11,563 bases of DNA. Origin: an uncultured Oscillospiraceae bacterium (GTDB taxonomy: Bacteria; Bacillota; Clostridia; Oscillospirales; Ruminococcaceae). The translations under genes were made by a program, and so were the position numbers. Each line of letters opens with the position of its first letter. Position 1 is the first letter of the stretch. Below, piece by piece: positions 1 to 6,345 of the stretch. The notes below the pieces were generated by a model. The model searched no databases. It was not told where the DNA came from and was given only the letters and a program-made list of their open reading frames with translations. The stretch is taken from assembly GCA_958427155.1 (NCBI GenBank), contig CAUABB010000031.1:1-11563 (forward strand). Direction: 5' to 3'.

Positions 1-705
1 CCCGTCAATATCAGAAGTGCATTTTTCAATTGCATTCTTCATGAGTTGAACAATTTCCGGGCAATAATATTCGTCGTTAATGATCTTCGAAAGCTGCCAG
101 TCGCACAAGGAGGTATATTTCCCCAAAACATCTCCCAGCCCCGCGTAGATCATATTTTCCGGTGCTTGACAAAGAATATCTAGATCAGCGATTACGGCAC
201 GGGGTCCCACTGCCGGATAGGTTACTTTCAAATCGTTGACGATCAGAGGAGAAACAGTGGAAACGAATCCGTCCATAGAAGGTGCAGTAGCCACGATTAC
301 ATAAGGAATATTCAGTTTGTACGCCATATAGCGTGAAAGGTCGTTAATAGTGCCTGATCCAACTGCAATAACGAGATCGGTTTCAGCTGGAATACTTAAA
401 ACAAGATCTGCCAAAGATTTTTCGTTTGGAACAAGTTGCCCCTCCGTTTCAAACACATGTGGCTGAACCGTTATTCCACGATCCAAAAGCTGCTGTTCAA
501 CTGCCTTACCCGCAATATTATAGGTATTGCTGTCAGCAATTAGAAAAACGGTCTGTGCTTGATATGGGCGGATTAGATCAGCTACTCGTTCGACAGCTCC
601 TTTTTCAATTACAATCTGATCAATATCAATTTTATGTTTTTTTCCGCAGCTGCAGGAAAAAACTTTTCCCGGGAAATCGTTCAGTTCTTGATAAGTGATA
701 CCCAC
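1..705 (-). CDS. egsA: sn-glycerol-1-phosphate dehydrogenase (EgsA/AraM family), N-terminal part
   Basis: Partial gene; the first 235 residues are in the window and the C-terminus lies beyond the left edge. Family members reduce dihydroxyacetone phosphate to sn-glycerol 1-phosphate with NAD(P)H in the cytoplasm; the Bacillus subtilis homologue AraM/EgsA is metal-dependent and supplies G1P for heptaprenylglyceryl phosphate. The sequence shows the nucleotide-binding GSGTIND (residues 116-122), the family signature APSMDGFVS (141-149), and GLGDVLGKYTSLCDW (189-203), where D192 is the expected first metal ligand; the two later histidine ligands are off-window. A CSCGKKH motif (18-24) precedes the Rossmann-like domain, a feature I recall from clostridial homologues. 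The GTG start at 705 is chosen because AAGGAGG lies 8 nt upstream and no ATG is nearby. It is transcribed divergently from the DDAH gene. Family assignment is firm; physiological role is inferred. Confidence 0.9.
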   Translation of the reverse strand, partial: MGITYQELNDFPGKVFSCSCGKKHKIDIDQIVIEKGAVERVADLIRPYQAQTVFLIADSNTYNIAGKAVEQQLLDRGITVQPHVFETEGQLVPNEKSLADLVLSIPAETDLVIAVGSGTINDLSRYMAYKLNIPYVIVATAPSMDGFVSTVSPLIVNDLKVTYPAVGPRAVIADLDILCQAPENMIYAGLGDVLGKYTSLCDWQLSKIINDEYYCPEIVQLMKNAIEKCTSDIDG

Positions 706-713
706 GTATGGTT

Positions 714-720
714 CCTCCTT
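714..720 (-). promoter_or_regulatory. Ribosome binding site fixing the GTG start of the G1P dehydrogenase
   Basis: AAGGAGG on the minus strand, 8 nt before the GTG at 705. It supports a GTG start, since no in-frame ATG exists at a suitable distance. Confidence 0.85.
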
Positions 721-746
721 GATTATGTGATATAGATTCAATTAAA

Positions 747-775
747 ATGATACCACAATATCCCAAAAACTCCAA
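747..775 (-). promoter_or_regulatory. Sigma-A type promoter for the G1P dehydrogenase gene
   Basis: On the minus strand, -35 TTGGAG (775-770), a 17-bp spacer, and -10 TATCAT (752-747) preceded by TGG, an extended -10. Correctly placed about 40 nt upstream of the GTG start. Called by eye from consensus. Confidence 0.55.
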
Positions 776-809
776 GTTAAACAGAATAAAATAAAAGCCC
801 TTATCCCGA

Positions 810-823
810 AGATCATTTGATCT
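810..823. repeat. Short inverted repeat in the divergent promoter region
   Basis: AGATCA-TT-TGATCT, a 6-bp perfect inverted repeat with a 2-bp spacer. It sits about 20 bp upstream of the -35 of the DDAH promoter and 35 bp upstream of the -35 of the divergent G1P dehydrogenase promoter, a position suited to a regulator acting on either gene. There is no flanking T-tract, so it is not a terminator. Operator role is inference. Confidence 0.3.
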
Positions 824-842
824 GACAAATTCGGAATTGGAC

Positions 843-872
843 TTGAAAATTATTTGGATAAAATGTTATACT
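843..872 (+). promoter_or_regulatory. Extended -10 promoter for the DDAH-family gene
   Basis: -35 TTGAAA (843-848), 18-bp spacer, -10 TATACT (867-872) preceded by TGT (864-866), giving an extended -10. The implied start site is about 30 nt ahead of the ATG at 909, and GGAGG at 894-898 supplies the ribosome binding site 10 nt before the ATG. Confidence 0.7.
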
Positions 873-908
873 GTGTAGCAGGTTTAAAAACATGGAGGAA
901 TTATTTAT

Positions 909-1679
909 ATGTTTAAGAATGTTATTGTCAGAACCCCTTGTGCCGCCATGGTTCATGGTATTACGGGCTCTCCGGAGCTTGGAAAACCGAATTACGAAAA
1001 AGCACTTTTGCAGCATAAGGCGTATATTGAGGCCATGGAGCAATGCGGTGTCACTGTTACAGTAGCTCAGCCGGATGAACGCTTTCCTGATTCTTGTTTT
1101 GTCGAGGACGTTGCAATTGTCACCGATCAAGGTGCTGTTATTACTAATCCTGGTGCTGCTTCTCGTAATCGTGAAGTTGATTTAATCCTTCCGGTTTTAA
1201 AACGGTTTTACCAAGATAATAATATTTATTATATTAAGGCTCCCGGTACGCTGGACGGAGGCGATGTTATGATGGTAGAAAACCATTTTTATGTTGGCCT
1301 TTCTGACCGAACCAATGAAGAAGGAGCTCATCAGTTAATTAAATTTTTAGAAGATTTTGGTTATACAGGGTCTGTAATGCGTGTAGAAGGCCTTCTTCAT
1401 TTAAAAACCGGTATGACCTATATTGGAGAAAACCGTCTTTTAGTTTCAAAGCGTTTTGCAGATAGTCCTGAGCTTGTAAAATTTGAGAAAATTGTTGTGG
1501 ACTATGATGAAGAATACTGTGCTAACTGTATTAATGTTAACGGAAAATTGATTGTTCCTGCTGGGTATCCGAATACGCGGAAAAAGCTTCAAACACTGGG
1601 AATGGAGATTATACTGGTTGAGATGTCAGAATATAAAAAGATTGACGGCGGCTTAACCTGCTTATCTCTTCGCTTTTAA
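909..1679 (+). CDS. Dimethylarginine dimethylaminohydrolase (DDAH) family protein
   Basis: Complete 256-residue cytosolic enzyme of the guanidino-group-modifying (amidinotransferase fold) superfamily. DDAH hydrolyses N-omega-methylated arginines to citrulline and a methylamine. Visible motifs: PDSCFVEDVAIV (60-71) with the conserved acidic pair E66-D67, TLDGGDVM (114-121), LHLKTGM with candidate catalytic H164 (163-169), and C-terminal GGLTCLSLRF with candidate nucleophile C251. Order, spacing and total length fit the DDAH family (Pseudomonas DDAH uses H162 and C249), and the LDGGD motif followed by FYVGLSDRTNEEGA resembles the animal DDAH form. The ATG has GGAGG upstream and its own extended -10 promoter. 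The stop codon overlaps that of the convergent radical SAM gene, with no hairpin between. Substrate could instead be another guanidino compound such as arginine; family confidence is high, exact substrate uncertain. Confidence 0.87.
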   Translation: MFKNVIVRTPCAAMVHGITGSPELGKPNYEKALLQHKAYIEAMEQCGVTVTVAQPDERFPDSCFVEDVAIVTDQGAVITNPGAASRNREVDLILPVLKRFYQDNNIYYIKAPGTLDGGDVMMVENHFYVGLSDRTNEEGAHQLIKFLEDFGYTGSVMRVEGLLHLKTGMTYIGENRLLVSKRFADSPELVKFEKIVVDYDEEYCANCINVNGKLIVPAGYPNTRKKLQTLGMEIILVEMSEYKKIDGGLTCLSLRF

Positions 1680-3364
1680 AGTGACAAAGGAATTACTTCA
1701 GCGTTTCCGTACAGATCCTTCTTCTTATAATGGTAACAGATAAATCCATCAGGAAGAGGATTGTTTCCAGAAAACCATTCTATATGACATTCTTTAGGGT
1801 TGATTTCCGCTGGCAGAGTGGCAATCAACCTTTTTATTTGCTGGCTGTTCTGTTTTGTAATAGGATGATTTAAAAATTTAGGGAGAATCTGTACACGTTC
1901 TCTTGCAAAAATATCAAACTTTATAGCTTCCTGTAGAAGCGGAAGCTTAGCGGCATTTTTCTGTTCACATAAGGAAAAAAGTAGCTGATAGCCCCCGTAT
2001 TTTCCAAGCTGACGGACAGTCGTACTGTTTTTAACCAAATACTCTGCGCTTGCTTTGTAAAATTCAAAAGGAGAATCAAAAAAATTCTCTAAAAGTGTGA
2101 GGGAAAGGCGGAACCTTCCACTGTTGTATAAAAGCTCTACAAGTTCTTCGATCCGTTTTAAGAGGGTAAGCTCTGTAAAAGAAATGTCCTCCGTTTTAAG
2201 TACTTCATAGGGAGGGTATCTTCGGCAGGAAATTTTGTAAATTTTAGCTTCATCTGCGAGAAGAGATCCAGGCAGAAGCTTTAAAAAACCGAGCTGAATT
2301 TGGTGTGGATGGAGCCGATAAACCTCATTAAAAGAGTTTACAAATGAAGTGAGACTTTCTTTTGGAAGTCCGGCAATTAAATCGAGATGGAGATGAATAT
2401 TCTTTCCCGTTAGGAGATGGCGAATTCGGTTTTGCGTAGCAGGCCAGTCTGTTTTTCTATGGATCGCCTTTAATGTATCAGAATTGGTTGACTGAACTCC
2501 GATTTCAAGCTGAATCAATCCTGGACGAGCTGTGCTGAGGACTTTTAAAAGAATGGGGGAAAGAAGTTCCGCGGAAACTTCAAAATGAAAATTGGTATAT
2601 CCGTTGTCATGCTCCTGTAAAAAACGCCAGATAGTCAGAGCACGCTGCTGATCACAGTTAAAGGTACGGTCAACGAATTTTACCTGACGTACGCGACAGG
2701 ACAGAAAAAGCAAAAGCTGAGATAGTACTTCCTCAAGAGGGAAAAAACGCAGATGTTTATCTACTGAGGAAAGACAATAAGAACATCGGAAGGGACAGCC
2801 ACGCGAACTTTCAAAATAAATGATCTGATGTTCCAGAGAATCAATCTCTTCCCGTGTGTAAAAATGTGGAAGGCTGGCATGGTTCATAGGAGGGCAAGAT
2901 GGAGTTTCAAAAACATCGTTGTCTATTCTATAAAAAAGTGATGGGATGTTAGAAAAAGATTTTTCTTCCCGTTCAAGTGCTAAAAGAAGCTTTGCTGTTG
3001 GAATCTCGCCTTCTCCCTTAATAATAAAGTCAATCTCAGAATGGTGCTCCATCAATTCAAATCCTCGATTCCCAGCTTCAGGCCCGCCAAATAGGATAAG
3101 GCAGTCTGGAAGAAGAAGTTTGAGATTTTGAATGACACGGAGAACGGTCTCAATGTTAAAGATATAGCAAGAAAATCCTACAATTTCTGGCTTGTTCGAA
3201 ACAAGATCTTCCAAAATTTCTTCAGGGCTTTGGTTGATGGTATACTCTTTAATTTCTATAAAAGCATGTATGCCGCTTTTTTTAGCATAATCTTTTAGAC
3301 AGCGGATTGCTAGATTAGAATGAATATATTTTGCGTTGACTCCAACCAGAAAAACTCGTTTCAC
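1676..3364 (-). CDS. B12-binding-domain radical SAM protein (DUF4080 type)
   Basis: A 562-residue protein of unknown substrate. Residues 1-135 form a cobalamin-binding-like Rossmann domain, with the near-N-terminal NAKYIHSNLA, VGFSCYIFN (62-70), FGGPEAG (92-98) and KGEGE (116-120). The radical SAM core follows, with the [4Fe-4S] cluster motif C190-x3-C194-x2-C197 in SSRGCPFRCSYC, then VKFVDRTFN (228-236), QLEIGVQS (285-292) and LDLIAGLP (327-334). About 170 further residues match my memory of the DUF4080 tail. No DxHxxG cobalamin-ligand motif is evident, as in many class B methylase-like relatives. The start is set at GTG 3364, with GGAGG 5 nt upstream and an N-terminus VKRVFLVGVNAKYIHSN typical of the family; a TTG at 3376 would overlap this Shine-Dalgarno. 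Single gene, convergent with the DDAH gene. Family assignment is strong; reaction unknown. Confidence 0.88.
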   Translation of the reverse strand: MKRVFLVGVNAKYIHSNLAIRCLKDYAKKSGIHAFIEIKEYTINQSPEEILEDLVSNKPEIVGFSCYIFNIETVLRVIQNLKLLLPDCLILFGGPEAGNRGFELMEHHSEIDFIIKGEGEIPTAKLLLALEREEKSFSNIPSLFYRIDNDVFETPSCPPMNHASLPHFYTREEIDSLEHQIIYFESSRGCPFRCSYCLSSVDKHLRFFPLEEVLSQLLLFLSCRVRQVKFVDRTFNCDQQRALTIWRFLQEHDNGYTNFHFEVSAELLSPILLKVLSTARPGLIQLEIGVQSTNSDTLKAIHRKTDWPATQNRIRHLLTGKNIHLHLDLIAGLPKESLTSFVNSFNEVYRLHPHQIQLGFLKLLPGSLLADEAKIYKISCRRYPPYEVLKTEDISFTELTLLKRIEELVELLYNSGRFRLSLTLLENFFDSPFEFYKASAEYLVKNSTTVRQLGKYGGYQLLFSLCEQKNAAKLPLLQEAIKFDIFARERVQILPKFLNHPITKQNSQQIKRLIATLPAEINPKECHIEWFSGNNPLPDGFICYHYKKKDLYGNAEVIPLSL

Positions 3365-3369
3365 AATAG

Positions 3370-3374
3370 CCTCC
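3370..3374 (-). promoter_or_regulatory. Ribosome binding site choosing GTG 3364 for the radical SAM gene
   Basis: GGAGG on the minus strand, 5 nt ahead of GTG 3364. Because it overlaps the codons just after the upstream TTG (3376), it argues for the GTG as the true start, shortening the frame by four residues. Confidence 0.75.
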
Positions 3375-3455
3375 AAAAAATGTTTTTTAAGATAAAAGCA
3401 TGAACAATTAAAATAGCTTACCTGCTATAGAAGAAAACCTTTCTGTAATGCTGCT

Positions 3456-3483
3456 ATTATATCACGTTTGTTTTTGAATACAA
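3456..3483 (-). promoter_or_regulatory. Extended -10 promoter for the radical SAM gene
   Basis: Minus strand: perfect -10 TATAAT (3461-3456) preceded by TGA, an extended -10, with a weak -35 TTGTAT (3483-3478) at 16 bp. It gives an mRNA leader of roughly 85 nt that contains a small ATAGC/GCTAT inverted repeat (3413-3428). I see no cobalamin or SAM riboswitch in this leader. Confidence 0.6.
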
Positions 3484-3557
3484 AGTCTCAAAGAATATGA
3501 AAATGCAAATATCGTCCTTGAAAAAACAAGTAAAACACTTTCTTTTATCTGAGAAAA

Positions 3558-3566
3558 TGTTATAAT
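3558..3566 (+). promoter_or_regulatory. Extended -10 promoter for the GH78-like gene
   Basis: TGT followed by TATAAT (3561-3566), an ideal extended -10 lacking a good -35 at 17-18 bp. The surrounding AAAATGTTATA (3554-3564) is identical to the sequence around the -10 of the DDAH promoter (860-870). Confidence 0.65.
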
Positions 3567-3591
3567 AGTGATAATTTATAGCATAAACGCT

Positions 3592-3605
3592 AGCAAATAC
3601 TTGCT
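3592..3605. repeat. Inverted repeat just downstream of the GH78-like promoter, candidate operator
   Basis: AGCAA-ATAC-TTGCT, 5-bp perfect arms (extended to 7 bp with one mismatch: CTAGCAA/TTGCTGG) centred about 32 bp after the end of the -10. The position just after the expected transcription start suits a repressor roadblock controlling a carbohydrate gene. The regulator is not in the window; function is inference. Confidence 0.35.
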
Positions 3606-3634
3606 GGAATAACAAAAAGAAAAGGAGAATTAAC

Positions 3635-6160
3635 ATGCCGTTTTTAAATGAAGCACTGCAAAAAGGAAAAGAAACAGATTGGAATGCAACATGGATTCAT
3701 CCAGAATTTATTAACCGGGACGGTGTTTATTATTTTTGGTTTTTAAAAGAGTTTGAACTTGCAGAATTGCCTGAAAAGGCAGAGATTGATATCACCGCGG
3801 ATTTAAAGTATGTACTGTATGTCAATGATACATTAATTGGACGCGGCCCGCTTTATGGAACACCAGACTATTATTCTTTTGATAGCTATAACCTTTCCAA
3901 TAAGTTGAAGGTAGGAAAAAATACAGTTTGGGTTTTAGTGATGCAAGATCGTCCTGGAGATTATTATCAGAAGGAGAGGCCACTCGCTTTATTGGCACAG
4001 ATCAAATTGACAGATAGTAGTGGGAATATTTCTTACATTGGTACAGACGCGAGTTGGAAATGTTTTAGGGACGATGGATGGAATCCGACTGCACCCCGAA
4101 CTTTTTATGATATTGATATTATGGAAGCCGTTGAAGTTTATGATGCCAGAAAAAGTGTTAATAAAAATAACTTTTTCATGCAGACGTCGGTTGAAGCATT
4201 TCACGCTAAAACGTTCAGTCATGTCCGGGGAATCAGGGAACTGTTTGAAGAATCTACCATCACCCATCTTGGAATGATGTGGCGATATCTTCAGCCGCGT
4301 GAAATTCCCTATATGGCAGAAACGGATGTTGACGGAAAAGTTGTATCTTTTGGTGAAGTTGAACCGGGTAATGTGGACAAACATGCTTATAAAATAGTAC
4401 CGCAGATGTTTCAGAACCTGGAAAATGTCAATCCCGTTCAGTATACTACTGTTGACAATATAGAGGCTGTTACAAAGCGGGACGACTCGTTCGCGGTTTT
4501 ACAGGCGGCTACTCAGCCGGAATATCCTTTCCGCAGCTGTTATCCAGCTTTTATAGTTGATTTTGGAGAGATTATGAACGGCTATATTCAACTTGACGTT
4601 GAAGCTCCAGCTGGATGTATTCTTGATATTGCTTATGCTCATGTATTAGATGATGGGAAGATTTACTATAAAACCGGGCATCAGTATCGAAACAAACGGT
4701 ATGTCTGTAAGGAAGGCCGTCAGCAGTGGGAGAGCTTTGAGTTTGTCAACGCGCGTTACCTTCAGGTAACAGTCCGTTTTCAGACGCCTCCTGTTTTCAG
4801 AATTCAGGAGTTTAAGCCGGTTAAGTTCTATCACTTAGGCATGAGACGAACAGACTATCCCGTTTCTTATACCGCACGTTTTCATTCGGATTCTGAACTG
4901 CTTAATAAGTTGGTAAAAGCTTCTGACAATACCTCACTGACCTGTCTGAATGATAAGTTGGTTGATAATAACTACCGTGAGAAAAACAACTGGAGCGGTG
5001 ATGTCAGCACGGTAATTCTACCGCTGCTTTATATGCACGGAAATCTTGATATTTTCCGGCGTTATTTCCGTACCTTCTGTTATGAACAGAATCCATGGGG
5101 AAATTTTAACATTATGGTTCCAAACTCGGATGACTGGTCCTGGTTTGACCATTCCTTTAATTTAGTAATCCGCATGGAGGAATATTGTACCATATCGGGA
5201 GACATAGCCTTTGCTTCAGAGCTTTATCCACATATTCTCCGATATCTGACATTTCTTGAAAAATATGAAAACAAAGACGGAATTCTTGCGTATATCCCAT
5301 ATTGCTATTGGTTTGACTGGGCAAATCTCAACCGTAAAGATATTAATGCCACTTTGAATTTCCTTTATCTCCGAGTCTTGCTTGCCGCTGAAAAAATTGC
5401 GGTATGGGCTTCTGCCAAATCAAGCGAGCTTTCGATTATAAAGGATAAAATTTCGAAGCTCCGCAAGTCCTGCGTGAATTATTTCTGGAATGAAAAAGAG
5501 GGTTGTTTTGCGGAATATTGTGAAAACGGAGTGTTGAGTGAGAGTATTTGTGAGCATGCAAACGCAATGGCTGTCCTGACTGAATGCTGTGACGAACAGA
5601 TGAGAGACAGACTGATTGAAAGAGTGTTTGGCAGAGGCCTTGCGCTCAATGAAAACATGAGCGTTATCAAGGTATCCCCAACATTTCAGTACTATGCGAT
5701 GAGTGCTTTGGCGAAAGCGGGAAGAGAAGACCTTTTACTAGAGTTTCTTGAAAAGCGTAGTGGGATTTTTGTCAATCTTCTCGGGCTTGATACAATTCCT
5801 GAAGTTTGGGATATCGATGCGCGTACTCACGACAGCTTTGCCCAGGCAACACCGCCGGAATCTAATATGATTTTAAGTGAAATTGTTGGACTGAAACCTT
5901 ATCAGGCTGGTTTTGATACCTTTGTTCTGGAACCCCGCTTTGATCTGGTTAAAACGGTTGAAGCTGAAATGCTGACAAATTCCGGTAAAATCGGCGTTAG
6001 CTGGAAGCGACAATCCGAAACAGAGTGTATGATAAGCCTTTCTAAGCCGGAGAAAACCGTCTGCTTTTTCGGTGCTCCGACAGGCTGGCAGATTGAAAAA
6101 GGCGAGAAAGAAATTGGAGCGGGAATTACAAAAGTGGATCTTATTTTAAAGAAAGCTTGA
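3635..6160 (+). CDS. GH78-like (alpha-L-rhamnosidase-type) glycoside hydrolase
   Basis: An 841-residue protein with the architecture of family 78 glycosidases: N-terminal beta-sandwich domains (about 1-410; lectin-like accessory motif LKYVLYVNDTLIGRGP at 57-72), an (alpha/alpha)6-barrel (about 415-750), and a C-terminal beta-sandwich (about 760-841). The diagnostic element is D444NNYREKNNWSGD456, which aligns with the classical DCPxRxExxGWxGD; D444 and E449 keep the D-x4-E spacing of the substrate-binding aspartate and general acid of characterised enzymes. E723 in TIPEVWD corresponds to the candidate general base, and HDSFAQA (732-738) to the conserved region before the C-terminal domain. 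GH78 enzymes release L-rhamnose by an inverting mechanism, but the divergent motifs mean the sugar could differ. No signal peptide, so cytoplasmic action on an imported oligosaccharide is likely. AAAGGAG lies 7 nt before the ATG. Monocistronic, with its own promoter and hairpin. Confidence 0.78.
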   Translation: MPFLNEALQKGKETDWNATWIHPEFINRDGVYYFWFLKEFELAELPEKAEIDITADLKYVLYVNDTLIGRGPLYGTPDYYSFDSYNLSNKLKVGKNTVWVLVMQDRPGDYYQKERPLALLAQIKLTDSSGNISYIGTDASWKCFRDDGWNPTAPRTFYDIDIMEAVEVYDARKSVNKNNFFMQTSVEAFHAKTFSHVRGIRELFEESTITHLGMMWRYLQPREIPYMAETDVDGKVVSFGEVEPGNVDKHAYKIVPQMFQNLENVNPVQYTTVDNIEAVTKRDDSFAVLQAATQPEYPFRSCYPAFIVDFGEIMNGYIQLDVEAPAGCILDIAYAHVLDDGKIYYKTGHQYRNKRYVCKEGRQQWESFEFVNARYLQVTVRFQTPPVFRIQEFKPVKFYHLGMRRTDYPVSYTARFHSDSELLNKLVKASDNTSLTCLNDKLVDNNYREKNNWSGDVSTVILPLLYMHGNLDIFRRYFRTFCYEQNPWGNFNIMVPNSDDWSWFDHSFNLVIRMEEYCTISGDIAFASELYPHILRYLTFLEKYENKDGILAYIPYCYWFDWANLNRKDINATLNFLYLRVLLAAEKIAVWASAKSSELSIIKDKISKLRKSCVNYFWNEKEGCFAEYCENGVLSESICEHANAMAVLTECCDEQMRDRLIERVFGRGLALNENMSVIKVSPTFQYYAMSALAKAGREDLLLEFLEKRSGIFVNLLGLDTIPEVWDIDARTHDSFAQATPPESNMILSEIVGLKPYQAGFDTFVLEPRFDLVKTVEAEMLTNSGKIGVSWKRQSETECMISLSKPEKTVCFFGAPTGWQIEKGEKEIGAGITKVDLILKKA

Positions 6161-6198
6161 TAGTTTCCATTTGGTCTTTCAAAAATTGGTGAAAGGTC

Positions 6199-6229
6199 AT
6201 AACCGGAACTGTAAAACAGTTCCGGTTAT
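6199..6229 (+). terminator. Hairpin terminator after the GH78-like gene
   Basis: A 13-bp perfect stem (ATAACCGGAACTG 6199-6211, pairing with 6217-6229) closing a TAAAA loop, 38 nt past the stop codon. The T-tract is poor (TTTCAGTTT), so termination may be incomplete or the hairpin may act mainly as a 3'-end stabiliser. Confidence 0.7.
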
Positions 6230-6309
6230 TTCAGTTTAAAAATAAACGATATAACAAGGAATTCACAGGAGATCACGCAGCGTCAGGCAACATAACAGCT
6301 GTTTTTGCA

Positions 6310-6315
6310 TATAAT
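6310..6315 (+). promoter_or_regulatory. Possible -10 element for the P-loop protein gene
   Basis: TATAAT sits 31 nt before the TTG start, with only a weak GCAACA (6287-6292) at a 17-bp spacing as -35. Given the strong hairpin upstream, a separate promoter is expected here. Confidence 0.4.
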
Positions 6316-6330
6316 AAAAGCAGTGAAGCG

Positions 6331-6337
6331 AAAGGAG
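6331..6337 (+). promoter_or_regulatory. Ribosome binding site fixing the TTG start of the P-loop protein
   Basis: AAAGGAG, 8 nt ahead of TTG 6346. The first in-frame ATG lies inside the conserved region (codon 50, 6493) and has no comparable site, so TTG is preferred. Confidence 0.75.
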
Positions 6338-6345
6338 CTGGGATT

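Noticed and set aside
426..698. Plus-strand open frame of 90 codons
   Set aside because: Lies antisense within the G1P dehydrogenase gene, shows no recognisable family and has no ribosome binding site; the minus-strand frame carries clear motifs.
813..1130. Minus-strand open frame of 105 codons over the DDAH promoter and gene start
   Set aside because: Antisense shadow of the DDAH gene, with low-complexity composition and no homology I recognise; the DDAH frame has promoter, ribosome binding site and catalytic motifs.
3365..3460. Cobalamin or SAM riboswitch upstream of the B12-type radical SAM gene
   Set aside because: The leader is only about 85-95 nt and AT-rich, holding one 5-bp hairpin; it is too short for a cobalamin riboswitch and shows no B12-box or S-box pattern.
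3989..4384. Minus-strand open frame of 131 codons, and a plus-strand frame of 85 codons at 4020-4277, inside the glycosidase gene
   Set aside because: Both are shadows of the 841-residue GH78-like frame, with unnatural residue composition and no start signals.
6171..6195. CTTTCA...TGAAAG hairpin just upstream of the GH78 terminator as a second terminator
   Set aside because: Six weak base pairs, an 8-nt loop and no T-tract; the 13-bp stem at 6199-6229 is the better candidate.
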